Shown here one piece after another: positions 1 through 7,196 of a DNA stretch of 34,598 bases. Under the pieces are notes generated by a model, which saw only the letters and a list, made by a program, of their open reading frames with translations, was not told where the DNA came from and made no database searches. Source of the DNA: Ferrithrix thermotolerans DSM 19514 (GTDB lineage: Bacteria > Actinomycetota > Acidimicrobiia > Acidimicrobiales > Ilumatobacteraceae); contig CAMAWU010000009.1 of assembly GCA_945862025.1 (NCBI GenBank), positions 1 through 34,598 on the forward strand. Reading direction: 5' to 3'. Positions within the stretch are counted from its first letter, which is position 1. Every line of letters starts with the position of its first letter. A program made the position numbers and the translations under genes.

Positions 1-405
1 GCCACCGGGCCCATCTGTAATTGAAGTTTCAACATGGATAGCGATTTTTGTTCGTGAATCGATTTGCAACTCTTCACCGTGAACAGTTTTTAGGAAATTT
101 TTGAATCCAAGATCGGTTAATCGACGCTCAAGTTCATTACTTGGGAAATCGGGAAGCAAGACGACAACATCCCGACTTACATTTTCTCTTAAAAAGGCTT
201 CGTCGAAATGGTCACCGTGAATATGCGATATGTATAGGTGAGTCGGCGATTCAATTTCGATATGAAGGTTGGCAGACAGTTTATCATTTCTTGGAAAAAC
301 GAACCACGAGCCAAAAAACGCTGGGACAAACCACGGGTCGCAAAGAATTCTCGACTTTCCAGAATCGATCAGAATCCCGGCGTGTCCAAGCGAGACTGCT
401 CGCAT
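1..405 (-). CDS. MBL-fold metallo-hydrolase, N-terminal 135 aa (cut by window edge)
   Basis: Reading leftwards from an ATG at 403-405, the frame stays open for 135 codons to the window edge, so the C-terminal part is missing. The protein opens with MRAVSLGHAGILIDSG and ILCDPWF, then has SHIHGDHFD near residue 64, which carries the HxHxDH metal-binding signature of the metallo-beta-lactamase fold. The opening and the CDPWF segment resemble the actinobacterial UlaG-like proteins that often carry a Rieske [2Fe-2S] domain further on; that part lies outside the window, so the Rieske domain is only a guess. The start is 6 bp after the stop of the DUF2510 gene, so the two are probably cotranscribed. 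The substrate is unknown. Family assignment is firm, function is not. Confidence 0.85.
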   Translation of the reverse strand, partial: MRAVSLGHAGILIDSGKSRILCDPWFVPAFFGSWFVFPRNDKLSANLHIEIESPTHLYISHIHGDHFDEAFLRENVSRDVVVLLPDFPSNELERRLTDLGFKNFLKTVHGEELQIDSRTKIAIHVETSITDGPGG

Positions 406-411
406 ATTTAT

Positions 412-762
412 TTACGCAACTGGCGGATCAGTAAATTGCTGGCCAGCTCGGGCCACATGCTCCGTCCACTCTTTGCCATTCCAGTATCTCAATTCAAAAC
501 GGCTAGACGGATCGGCATACCAAGCAGCAGGGACTTCGTGATTATTAGTGCCACTAGAAATTGCATTTGAAGTCATATCAGTATTCGTGTTTTGCGAAAC
601 AGTTGAGGTGTTCGTTGCGCGGCGCAGGAATGCGCAATATCGCCCGTCAGTCGTCGGCACGATTGAAACAACTTCCCAACCTTCTGCTGATTTTTTTGTG
701 AGCTCTCCTGCCAGTGCTTCTGGGCTGGAGTTGTATGGGTTAAACGCGGCGTACTCAAACAT
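412..762 (-). CDS. DUF2510 domain protein (116 aa)
   Basis: A small protein with a C-terminal DUF2510 motif at about residues 80-103 (AAWYADPSSRFELRYWNGKE, followed by WTEHV), a short Trp-rich module common in Actinobacteria and usually placed next to membrane segments. The N-terminal half (MFEYAAFNPYNSSPEALAGE and a KSAEGWEVVSIVP segment) looks like the small fold often annotated DUF4177, in which a 'GWE(V/L)V' core is typical. No signal peptide or membrane helix is visible. It lies upstream of the MBL-fold gene in a likely two-gene operon, divergent from pheA with only 33 bp between the start codons, so the promoters must overlap. The function is unknown. Confidence 0.85.
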   Translation of the reverse strand: MFEYAAFNPYNSSPEALAGELTKKSAEGWEVVSIVPTTDGRYCAFLRRATNTSTVSQNTNTDMTSNAISSGTNNHEVPAAWYADPSSRFELRYWNGKEWTEHVARAGQQFTDPPVA

Positions 763-795
763 AAAAACAGGCTAGTGCGAAAGGTGGTTCATTAA

Positions 796-1779
796 ATGAC
801 CATGAATACGAAATCTGTGCAACGTAACCTTGTATCAGTCATGAAAAATCGTTCAAAGCGCATTGGGTACTTTGGTCCAGCAGGCACTTTCACTGAGCAA
901 GCACTGCTGACACAAAAAGATCTTGCTACTTGTGAACTTGTTGCATTTCGTACTGTGCCAGATGTCTTAGACGCAGTTGAGTCGGGTGAAGTTGAGCAAG
1001 GTTTTGTACCAATTGAAAATTCAATTGAGGGCACAGTTAATTTCACCCAAGACGCACTTGTATTCGATCACAATTTATTAATTCAGCGCGAGGTGGTGTT
1101 AGACATTGAGCATTGCCTGGTTGCCCGCAAAGGGGTATCCATCACCGAGATTATTGGCATAATGTCGATTCCGGTTGCGGCTGCTCAATGTCATAGTTAT
1201 TTACGAAAGCAGTTTCCAAAACTTGATGTTCGAGCAGCAAACTCAACTGCAGAGGCTGCACAATTAGTTGCCGCAAACACCGAAGACAAACTTGCAGCCG
1301 TTGCGCCGAGAAACGCGGCAAAGGTTTACGGTCTTGAAGTTATCGCTACTGATATTGCTGATCATCAAGGAAACCAAACTCGTTTCGTCCTGGTTGGCAA
1401 AAACACCGTGCCACAAGCAACGGGCCACGACAAAACTGCGATCGTTGTTTTTCAACGGGCTGACGAACCAGGAAGTTTGATTTCTATTTTGCAAGAGTTC
1501 GCAGCGCGACGAATTAATTTATCTGTGCTACTTTCGCGACCAACCAAGCGTGGCGGCCTCGGAGATTATTGTTTTATTATGTATGCAGACGGACACATTC
1601 AAGATGAGTTAATGGCAGATGCGCTGCGTGACCTGCATGCCAAACAAGGTGATGTTAAATTTCTTGGTTCATATCCAGCAAGTGGTGATCATGCTCATAC
1701 TGCTCGAGAGCATGCCGACAGCCGCTGGCGCGAAGCAGATGATTGGATGCAAGAACTGAGAAGTCGCATCATCAGATAG
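796..1779 (+). CDS. pheA: Prephenate dehydratase (327 aa)
   Basis: Converts prephenate to phenylpyruvate in phenylalanine synthesis. The catalytic PDT domain starts at about residue 23 (IGYFGPAGTFTEQALL), includes PIENSIEGTV near residue 75, and ends with GNQTRFVLVG, which holds the essential Thr-Arg-Phe motif. An ACT regulatory domain follows (EPGSLISILQEFAARRIN to about residue 278). There is no chorismate mutase domain, so this is a monofunctional enzyme as in other Actinobacteria. The ACT motifs are altered: the usual GALV reads GSLI and the usual ESRP reads LSRP. The start at 796 is favoured by AAGGTGG at 781-787. ATG 802 and ATG 841 (just before the conserved domain) are alternatives. 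The two tRNA-Ser genes follow. Confidence 0.93.
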   Translation: MTMNTKSVQRNLVSVMKNRSKRIGYFGPAGTFTEQALLTQKDLATCELVAFRTVPDVLDAVESGEVEQGFVPIENSIEGTVNFTQDALVFDHNLLIQREVVLDIEHCLVARKGVSITEIIGIMSIPVAAAQCHSYLRKQFPKLDVRAANSTAEAAQLVAANTEDKLAAVAPRNAAKVYGLEVIATDIADHQGNQTRFVLVGKNTVPQATGHDKTAIVVFQRADEPGSLISILQEFAARRINLSVLLSRPTKRGGLGDYCFIMYADGHIQDELMADALRDLHAKQGDVKFLGSYPASGDHAHTAREHADSRWREADDWMQELRSRIIR

Positions 1780-1790
1780 CGTCTACGAAC

Positions 1791-1878
1791 GGAACGGTGG
1801 CAGAGTGGACAAACGCATCCGCCTTGAAAGCGGACGGCTGTAAAAGGCCCGGGGGTTCGAATCCCTCCCGTTCCGCCA
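1791..1878 (+). tRNA. tRNA-Ser(UGA), CCA encoded
   Basis: A class II tRNA. The acceptor stem GGAACGG (1791-1797) pairs with CCGTTCC (1868-1874), followed by discriminator G1875 and an encoded CCA at 1876-1878. The anticodon stem TCCGC/GCGGA encloses the loop CTTGAAA with anticodon TGA at 1825-1827. A long variable arm and the T-arm GGTTCGAATCC follow, as expected for serine tRNA. It starts 11 bp after the pheA stop. Confidence 0.97.
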
Positions 1879-1981
1879 ACAATTACGCAAGAATTTGACC
1901 GTACACTAAGGACACGCTTGTTAAATCAACTCGTTAAAAAGCTTGTTAGAAAACCAACTAATAAGTTAGTTAACAAATTTT

Positions 1982-2072
1982 GGAGAGGTGCCAGAGCGGC
2001 CGAATGGGGCGCCCTGCTAAGGCGTTGTCCGGGTAAACCGGACCGTGGGTTCAAATCCCACCCTCTCCGCCA
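1982..2072 (+). tRNA. tRNA-Ser(GCU), CCA encoded
   Basis: The acceptor stem GGAGAGG (1982-1988) pairs with CCTCTCC (2062-2068); discriminator G2069 and encoded CCA at 2070-2072 follow. The anticodon arm GCGCC-CTGCTAA-GGCGT gives anticodon GCT at 2016-2018. The long variable arm (TTGTCCGGGTAAACCGGAC) forms its own hairpin, typical of serine tRNAs. The transglycosylase gene begins within one or two bases of the CCA, so the two are probably cotranscribed. About 100 bp of AT-rich sequence separates it from tRNA-Ser(UGA). Confidence 0.97.
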
Positions 2073-2073
2073 A

Positions 2074-2661
2074 TTGGTTTTGTTGTGCACGATGTGTTCT
2101 GTGTTGTCAATAAATGTATTTTTGCCGACTTCAGTACAGGCAGATGCATGCAGTTCTTTTCACAAAGCCAAAGCCAATGATTCGTGGACTCGCATTGCAG
2201 CGCGCTTTGATGTTTCGCTGAAAAAAGTACTTACTTTAAATAATGCGCGTCAATCCACAAAAATAATGATCGGCGACCAAATCTGTATTTCTGATGCGCC
2301 GCCGCCAACAACGACAACAACTAGCCAACCACCGATTGTCGTGCCAAAAACGACTACGAAACGAAACGAAGTAATCGCAATTATCCGCGAGATCTGGCCA
2401 GACGAGTATGAAGAAAATGCGTTATTTGTTGCTCAACGCGAAAGTAACTTGCTTCCAAATGTCATCGGTGGCACAAATAATTGTTGCATCGGGTTATTCC
2501 AAATGTTTTATTCGGTGCATAAAGCGTGGCTTGTTGATATTGGAATAACCGAGTCATCACAACTTTTGGATGCGCGGTTAAACACGCTTGCGGCTTTCAC
2601 GCTGTTTAAGCGAAACGGTAAATCATGGAAACCATGGTGGACAAGCTCATGGAGACCATAA
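2074..2661 (+). CDS. Secreted LysM + lytic transglycosylase-like protein (about 190-195 aa)
   Basis: A predicted exported cell-wall enzyme. It has a hydrophobic N-terminus ending in SVQADA (signal peptidase I-like), a LysM peptidoglycan-binding module (about residues 25-73: KANDSWTRIAARFDVSLKKV, then TLNNARQ and GDQICI), a Pro/Thr linker (PPPTTTTTSQPP), and an SLT-like domain with the catalytic-type Glu in AQRESNLLP, then GGTNNCCIGLFQ (the GLFQ motif), ending in KSWKPWWTSSWRP. The frame is also open through the tRNA gene, but that part cannot be coding. Possible starts are TTG 2074, TTG 2080, TTG 2083 or ATG 2092, none with a Shine-Dalgarno sequence. The last 112 codons are repeated at 17630-17965 and the last 38 at 15865-15980. 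The start is uncertain; the domains are clear. Confidence 0.85.
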   Translation: MVLLCTMCSVLSINVFLPTSVQADACSSFHKAKANDSWTRIAARFDVSLKKVLTLNNARQSTKIMIGDQICISDAPPPTTTTTSQPPIVVPKTTTKRNEVIAIIREIWPDEYEENALFVAQRESNLLPNVIGGTNNCCIGLFQMFYSVHKAWLVDIGITESSQLLDARLNTLAAFTLFKRNGKSWKPWWTSSWRP

Positions 2662-2671
2662 GGCAGTAGGC
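2326..2671 (+). repeat. Left copy (copy 1) of transglycosylase-tail direct repeat
   Basis: This stretch, covering the transglycosylase domain and 10 bp past its stop, aligns without a gap to 17630-17975 at a constant offset of 15304 bp. The encoded proteins match at 98 of 106 residues from the shared Val-Pro-Lys onward. The last 52 bp (2620-2671) are identical in the two copies, and the first 43 of these also occur at 15939-15981. Homology stops at 2671, and only 6 bp later comes the stop codon of the first island gene, so this is a sharp junction. Confidence 0.9.
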
Positions 2672-2677
2672 CACTTG

Positions 2678-3853
2678 CTAAAAATCAAATGTAGTCGTAA
2701 TAGCCTGAGTAATTTTTGTTTCAGATGCTTTATATCCGCTTTCAATTATGTCAATCACGTGTCGAGCGTGCTCGGCTGTAACTAGAGATTGCTTTCCAGT
2801 TTGAATCCAATCAACAAGTTGCATTATGTCTTCAAATACGTGCGCCTCTGGAATTGCGCGGTGATTATCTATTACATGAGGTAGTACCCGCATTTGTGCA
2901 TCCCAATCCTCTACCGGATAATCAAGAGTTTCTTCGTCGCCAGGAAAATCAAAACGTGTTCCATTCAAAAGCGTCCCTTCGATTTTGCCACGAGTTCCGA
3001 AATATATTCCTGCCCCAAACTGGTCTGATACTGAGCCGGCTGCTGTTCCGTATACCACTGCAAATCTGCTACCACCAAAATCTAAAAGAAGGATTGTGTT
3101 ATCGTCTGCCTCCGTCTTTATCGTTTCACTCAAGAATGTTCGCTCGTTGATGCGAATGCCTGACATAGCCGTCACCGCTAGTACCGGTCCAAGGATGCTT
3201 GTGAGTTGATGCAGGGCGTAAACAGTAATGTCGAACATTGGACCACCACCAGGTTTTTTAAAGTACCATGACGGATTTATAACAGACGCACCCGGTGCAT
3301 TTACACGCTCTGTTTCATCACCTTCGTGGTATTTCTCAAATGCTCCACCACAAATTGCCCAAGACAAATCACCAATCGCTCCTGCTTCTATTAATTCCCG
3401 AGTTCGTTGAATTTGTGGTCGGAGAACTTCACCTGGGGATGCAACAATACGAAGATGATTGATTTGTGCTAATCGGATAAGTTCGTCTGCTTCAGAAACT
3501 TTTGTGCAGAGCGTCTTATTGACATGTACGTGTTTTCCTGAATTAAGTGCAAGGCGACAATGTTCAAAATGTAAACCGATTGGAGATGCAATAGTTACTA
3601 CATCAATATTGTCATCTGCTAAAAGTTCCTCAATTGTTTGATACGCCATGGCGATTTTGAATTCACTTGCGACAGCTCGTGCGCGATCAATGGCGGGGTC
3701 ACAGACTGCATGGAGTCTTACTTTCATTTGCACATCATCTTGAGACATGTGGGGGATTATCCCACGCAATGCGAGGGCACCCACTCCGATGACCCCCAGA
3801 CCTAAAGGCTTATCCGATTTATATTCTTGTTTACTCTTAAGTGGCATCTTCAT
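2678..3853 (-). CDS. Gfo/Idh/MocA family oxidoreductase (391 aa)
   Basis: A probable NAD(P)-dependent sugar or sugar-acid dehydrogenase. The Rossmann fold is near the N-terminus (GLGVIGVGALALRGIIPHM, about residues 18-36), followed by DVVTIASPIGLHFEHC and KHVHVNKTLCTK, the position where family members have the catalytic-Lys 'EKP' motif; here it reads NKT, keeping the Lys. The larger C-terminal alpha/beta domain follows (PSWYFKKPGGGPMFDITVYA with the His of LHQLTSILG). The length is typical or slightly long. The start ATG at 3851-3853 overlaps the SDR stop (ATGA), so it is the last gene of the leftward catabolic operon. Its stop lies 6 bp from the repeat end at 2671. The substrate is unknown. 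Confidence 0.9.
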   Translation of the reverse strand: MKMPLKSKQEYKSDKPLGLGVIGVGALALRGIIPHMSQDDVQMKVRLHAVCDPAIDRARAVASEFKIAMAYQTIEELLADDNIDVVTIASPIGLHFEHCRLALNSGKHVHVNKTLCTKVSEADELIRLAQINHLRIVASPGEVLRPQIQRTRELIEAGAIGDLSWAICGGAFEKYHEGDETERVNAPGASVINPSWYFKKPGGGPMFDITVYALHQLTSILGPVLAVTAMSGIRINERTFLSETIKTEADDNTILLLDFGGSRFAVVYGTAAGSVSDQFGAGIYFGTRGKIEGTLLNGTRFDFPGDEETLDYPVEDWDAQMRVLPHVIDNHRAIPEAHVFEDIMQLVDWIQTGKQSLVTAEHARHVIDIIESGYKASETKITQAITTTFDF

Positions 3854-4626
3854 CCGCCTGCCAGGCTTCCGCCGTCAGCCACAAGGGCTGAACCTGTCAC
3901 GAAACTTGACTCATCAGACGCGAGAAACAAGACGCAGTTTGCGATCTCGACAGGTGATGCTATTCGTCCGAGTGGATTTGACAATGCGTATTCTGACCTT
4001 AAGATTTCAGGATCTGCAGATTTATTAAGAAAGAGATCTGTTAGCGGAGTATCAATTACTCCAGGACAAACACAATTTGCACGAATGGCACGATCTGCTA
4101 ACTCGAGCGCCAGCGATCTAGTGAACTGTAGAACGGCGGCTTTTGAGGCACAATATGCAGCAGCGTTTCGTCTTGGAACTATTGAATTGGCTGAACCAAT
4201 ATTTATAATTGTTCCGCGATTTCGGATATAGGGAATTGAAGCTCGACAAATACGAAAAACTCCACCAACATTTATATCAAATGTTTTTGCCCATAAAGAA
4301 TCATCTGTGTTGGCGATTGGAGTCTCATCTGGATCGTCAAATCCAGCGTTGTTAGAAAGAATATCTATAGCCCCTAAACCGGTCATGATTTTTTCTAACT
4401 GTGTTTTGATTGATTCAGAATCGGCTTGATCAAATATAAATGTTTTTGGCATTGAGCCAGTTACTTTTTTGACTAAGGTCGCAGTCTCTTCAAGATTTTC
4501 TGGTGAGCGAGACGCCAGAGTAACGAGCGCACCTTCTTCAGCCAACCTGACTGCAACGGCTCGCCCTATTCCAGTTCCTGATCCAGTGACTAGGGCTACT
4601 TTCCCTTCGATGCGTCCTCTTGTCAT
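3850..4626 (-). CDS. Short-chain dehydrogenase/reductase (258 aa)
   Basis: A classical SDR. It has the cofactor motif TGSGTGIG near residues 13-20, SNNAGF, a catalytic Ser in NIGSANSIV, and YCASK (the Tyr-xxx-Lys pair); the C-terminal region GRIASPVEIANCVLFLASDE and GSALVADGG is typical. The length matches the family. An upstream extension of the frame (to 4755) is not needed: ATG 4624-4626 has a good AAGGAG ribosome site ten bases before it. It probably oxidises a sugar hydroxyl or sugar lactol, or a later ketoacid intermediate, in the same pathway as the dehydratase at 14611. It sits 16 bp after gntR and overlaps the next gene by 4 bp. Confidence 0.93.
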   Translation of the reverse strand: MTRGRIEGKVALVTGSGTGIGRAVAVRLAEEGALVTLASRSPENLEETATLVKKVTGSMPKTFIFDQADSESIKTQLEKIMTGLGAIDILSNNAGFDDPDETPIANTDDSLWAKTFDINVGGVFRICRASIPYIRNRGTIINIGSANSIVPRRNAAAYCASKAAVLQFTRSLALELADRAIRANCVCPGVIDTPLTDLFLNKSADPEILRSEYALSNPLGRIASPVEIANCVLFLASDESSFVTGSALVADGGSLAGG

Positions 4627-4642
4627 ACTTTTTGTTCTCCTT

Positions 4643-5392
4643 TTAGAATGGTCTGCGTAAAGTAGTGTGAATTTGATAACGGTCAGCCCGATATGAAATA
4701 TTTCCGAGTTCAATCGGGTTTTGTAAACTGTCAAATGAGATACTTGTACAAACAATTAGCGGGTCCCCAACGTTGATCTCTAAGTGCAGAGCATCTTGTT
4801 CGGTGGCCAATGCTGCGCTCACAACTACTTCGGCATAAGTGGGTGCGTGACCACCCGATGTGAGTGCTTCGTAAATAGATTCACGCGAAAAATCTCTTTT
4901 CTCAAATCCAATTGCGAGAGTTTCAGGTATTCGGGTTTTATCAATCGCGATCGGCTGGTTGTCAAGCAAACGAACTCGAATCAGTTCAAACACAAAAGAT
5001 CGCATCTTTATTTCTAGAATCGAGATCTCTTCTGGTGATGCTGGACGTAATCCAGTTTGAATTACGCGAGCAGAAGGCTCTAAGCCACGTTCTTTAGCTA
5101 GTTCTGTGAAACTAATCAAAGAATTGAGTGGTTCCTCTAGTCCGGTTGTTTGAACAAATGAACCGCGTCCGACGGTTGCGACTACAACTCCGTCCTCAGT
5201 GAGTTGTCTTAGTGCATGTCTAACTGTTGCTCGGCTAACACCGAACTTGGCTGATAAGTCGCGTTCGGTTGGAAGCTTGTCTCCGTTCTGCAACTCACCA
5301 GATCGGATAGCGTCGGAAATCGCTAAGTAAATTTGGGAGTAAAGCGGAACTAGGCCCGCTTGTATAACAACTTTTTGGTCTGCTTTTGACAT
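4643..5392 (-). CDS. GntR/HutC-family transcriptional regulator (249 aa)
   Basis: The N-terminal winged helix-turn-helix is clear at about residues 15-80 (YSQIYLAISDAIRSGELQNG, then KLPTERDLSAKFGVSRATVR, HALRQLTEDGVV and GRGSFV). The C-terminal part (residues 95-245, with LRPASPEEISILEI and IRVRLLDNQPIAIDKT) matches the UTRA ligand-binding domain of the HutC subfamily. It sits in the middle of the leftward catabolic operon, 1 bp after the ROK gene, and probably senses a pathway intermediate and controls both divergent operons. The nested palindrome at 7131-7168 is the best candidate operator. GntR subfamily assignment is firm, target and ligand are inferred. Confidence 0.93.
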   Translation of the reverse strand: MSKADQKVVIQAGLVPLYSQIYLAISDAIRSGELQNGDKLPTERDLSAKFGVSRATVRHALRQLTEDGVVVATVGRGSFVQTTGLEEPLNSLISFTELAKERGLEPSARVIQTGLRPASPEEISILEIKMRSFVFELIRVRLLDNQPIAIDKTRIPETLAIGFEKRDFSRESIYEALTSGGHAPTYAEVVVSAALATEQDALHLEINVGDPLIVCTSISFDSLQNPIELGNISYRADRYQIHTTLRRPF

Positions 5393-5393
5393 C

Positions 5394-6245
5394 TTAAAAC
5401 GCTCTCACCTTTACGCGATCTAAAGAAATAAGTGCTGCTCCAATGACTGCTGAATCAGCACTCAATTGTGTATTTAAAAGTTTTACATTACGCGCATCTT
5501 CCGACCAGATAGAGACGCGCATCTGATCTTCAAGGGCCTGACGGTATATCGGAACATTTAAAACTAAACCCCCACCGAGTACGACGAACTGAGGGTCAAG
5601 AAGATTTACTGCAAAAGCGATTGCGTCGCCAGCAAATTTCGCTGCGGAAACAAACAGGTTTGAAGCATTGACGTCACCTTCTAAAGCTGCCTTCGCCACG
5701 ACTCGAGAATTAGAAACACCAAATTGTCTCGCAATTGCTAAACCACTTCCTTTTGATTCGGCATGAATTGGCCCTGCACCTAACAAAATTGCAGCGCCAT
5801 TCTCGCCGCCCCACACTTTTCCTCTGATAACGAATGCAGAGCTGATGCCGCTGCCAATATTTACATAAAGAAAACTTTCCGATGTAATGCCAGCACCATA
5901 GGTTGCTTCAGCGAGTGCCGCAGCACGAACATCAGATTCAACTTTTACGGAGTGAAAGTTTTTGAACGCAGAGGCGATGTCTAATGCTCGCCAGTCAATA
6001 GATTGATTTGAGCGAATAACTCCATTTGAGTCGATGATTTCGCACAAACTAATTCCGACCGAAGCGATACTTGTTTCAGCAACAAGATTTTTGGCGAGTT
6101 CTACACATTGATCAAGGATCACATCTCCAGTTAAATTCAGATCCGTTTTTATCGCTGACCGTGCTTTAATAGTTCCGGTAGATACGTCTACTATTGCCGC
6201 TAGAATTTTGGAAGCACCGACATCAATCCCGAGCGCAAGAGTCAT
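5394..6245 (-). CDS. ROK family protein, probable sugar (acid) kinase (283 aa)
   Basis: The ATP-binding phosphate-1 motif LALGIDVGASKILAAIVD is at the N-terminus. VESDVRAAALAEATYGAGI carries the Asp expected as catalytic base, and NIGSGISSAFVIRGKVWGG is the second glycine-rich phosphate loop. A further LGGGLVLN segment follows near residue 225. The zinc-binding cysteine cluster of most ROK kinases (CxCGxxGCxE) is absent; after ENGAA the chain runs LLGAGPIHAESKGSGLAIAR with no Cys. It could be a kinase of a less common ROK branch or a non-catalytic relative. No DNA-binding domain is present, so it is not a ROK repressor. Its start overlaps the cupin stop by 4 bp. Confidence 0.85.
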   Translation of the reverse strand: MTLALGIDVGASKILAAIVDVSTGTIKARSAIKTDLNLTGDVILDQCVELAKNLVAETSIASVGISLCEIIDSNGVIRSNQSIDWRALDIASAFKNFHSVKVESDVRAAALAEATYGAGITSESFLYVNIGSGISSAFVIRGKVWGGENGAAILLGAGPIHAESKGSGLAIARQFGVSNSRVVAKAALEGDVNASNLFVSAAKFAGDAIAFAVNLLDPQFVVLGGGLVLNVPIYRQALEDQMRVSIWSEDARNVKLLNTQLSADSAVIGAALISLDRVKVRAF

Positions 6246-7093
6246 TCAGCAGACCAATTTGGCGCAACACCAACTACTGCCTTAGCCATATCACTTCCAT
6301 AGTTGTAGTACTGGTGCAAAGTTCCGCGCGGGCAGTAATAGCCATCCCCAGGATTTAATTCAACCCAGATTACGCCATTGTCTGACTCTGATAGAACATG
6401 AAGTACGCCCTCAAGAACATAGAGGGTTTCATCGCCACCACGGATCTCTTTTGTGCTTTTGCCACCTGGAAGAATGCTGAGCGTAGCAACAGTCAAATGT
6501 TCGGTGCTAACCACAATTCCGATTAGTGCATCGCCCTCACGCCTCCAAAGATAGTCGCGCTCGGTTCTTAAATGCAGGGTTTTTTCTTTTTCTTGCTCTG
6601 GCCAAATTCCTAGTTGAGAGTTATCGGTATACCGAATTTGGTCAAGGTATGGACGCGTTTTGGCGTAAGCACGTGATGCGCCCGTTGATGGTGGTGGTGC
6701 GAAGAATTCTAGAACTCTTAGTTGTTTGGTGCTGTGTGAGAAAATATGGTGCCAAGTATCTTTTCGAAATAAAATAGCCTCCCCTGAATTTGCGATTTCG
6801 ATTTCTCCTTTTTCTGGGTTGGCTAATAAAAGGCAACCGTCGAGGACGAAGTAGACAACATCGGCTCCAAAAATTGTTCGGTGCTCGTTTGAGTGTAAAC
6901 ATTGACCTGCTGGTGGAATTGCATACACAAGCATGTGTATTAAATCAGTTGACGCATAGATCCAGTCAGCTACATGTCCAGATTCGTCGTCGCCCCAAAG
7001 AAATTTGGTCACATTTTGGTAGGGAATTGCCGCTGGTCCGGCGTAAGTTGGGCGCGGAGAACCACTGATTTTGGGTGTGGATTCATTATTCAT
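6242..7093 (-). CDS. Bicupin-domain protein (283 aa)
   Basis: Two cupin modules are visible. The first (about residues 50-130) has AGQCLHSNEHRTIFG and KDTWHHIF. The second (about 195-275) has PGGKSTKEIRGGDETLYVLE and GDGYYCPRGTLHQYYN, which fits the cupin motif 2 pattern G-x5-P-x-G-x2-H-x3-N exactly, whereas its motif 1 has lost the usual His pair. ATG 7091-7093 is chosen over a TTG at 7115-7117. A -10-like TACAGC six bases before this ATG suggests a leaderless message. The role may be an isomerase or lactonase-like step, or a sugar-binding sensor; I cannot choose. It is the first gene of the leftward operon. Confidence 0.85.
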   Translation of the reverse strand: MNNESTPKISGSPRPTYAGPAAIPYQNVTKFLWGDDESGHVADWIYASTDLIHMLVYAIPPAGQCLHSNEHRTIFGADVVYFVLDGCLLLANPEKGEIEIANSGEAILFRKDTWHHIFSHSTKQLRVLEFFAPPPSTGASRAYAKTRPYLDQIRYTDNSQLGIWPEQEKEKTLHLRTERDYLWRREGDALIGIVVSTEHLTVATLSILPGGKSTKEIRGGDETLYVLEGVLHVLSESDNGVIWVELNPGDGYYCPRGTLHQYYNYGSDMAKAVVGVAPNWSAE

Positions 7094-7130
7094 AACTCTG
7101 CTGTAGCGTAGTACCAATGAGAACCAAAAT

Positions 7131-7168
7131 AACTACTAGACAGTCCAAATTAGACCAACTTAGTAGTT
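7131..7168. promoter_or_regulatory. Nested palindrome, candidate operator of the divergent catabolic operons
   Basis: In the region between the divergent cupin and Ldh genes, AACTACTA (7131-7138) and TAGTAGTT (7161-7168) form a perfect 8-bp inverted repeat. Inside it, 7143-7155 reads GTCCAAATTAGAC, a 13-bp pseudo-palindrome with a single mismatched pair. Its centre (7149) nearly coincides with that of the outer arms (7149.5). GntR/HutC regulators bind short palindromes of this size, and the locus encodes one, so this is the best operator candidate. The palindromes are seen; the binding is inferred. Confidence 0.5.
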
Positions 7169-7196
7169 TTTGTTAATGACGTATTTGCCATAAGTG

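Noticed and set aside
1956-1971. AACTAA-TAAG-TTAGTT hairpin between the two tRNA-Ser genes as a terminator.
   Set aside because: It has only six A/T pairs and no T-run, so it is too weak to call.
1918-2073. N-terminal extension of the transglycosylase frame through tRNA-Ser(GCU).
   Set aside because: The frame runs through a perfect tRNA gene. No start codon with a ribosome site is present, and the Lys-rich extension (LVKKLVRKPTNKLVNKF) comes from AT-rich spacer. The openness is taken as chance.
4627-4755. N-terminal extension of the SDR to 4755.
   Set aside because: It would overlap the GntR gene and has no similarity to the family, whereas ATG 4626 has a strong AAGGAG site.
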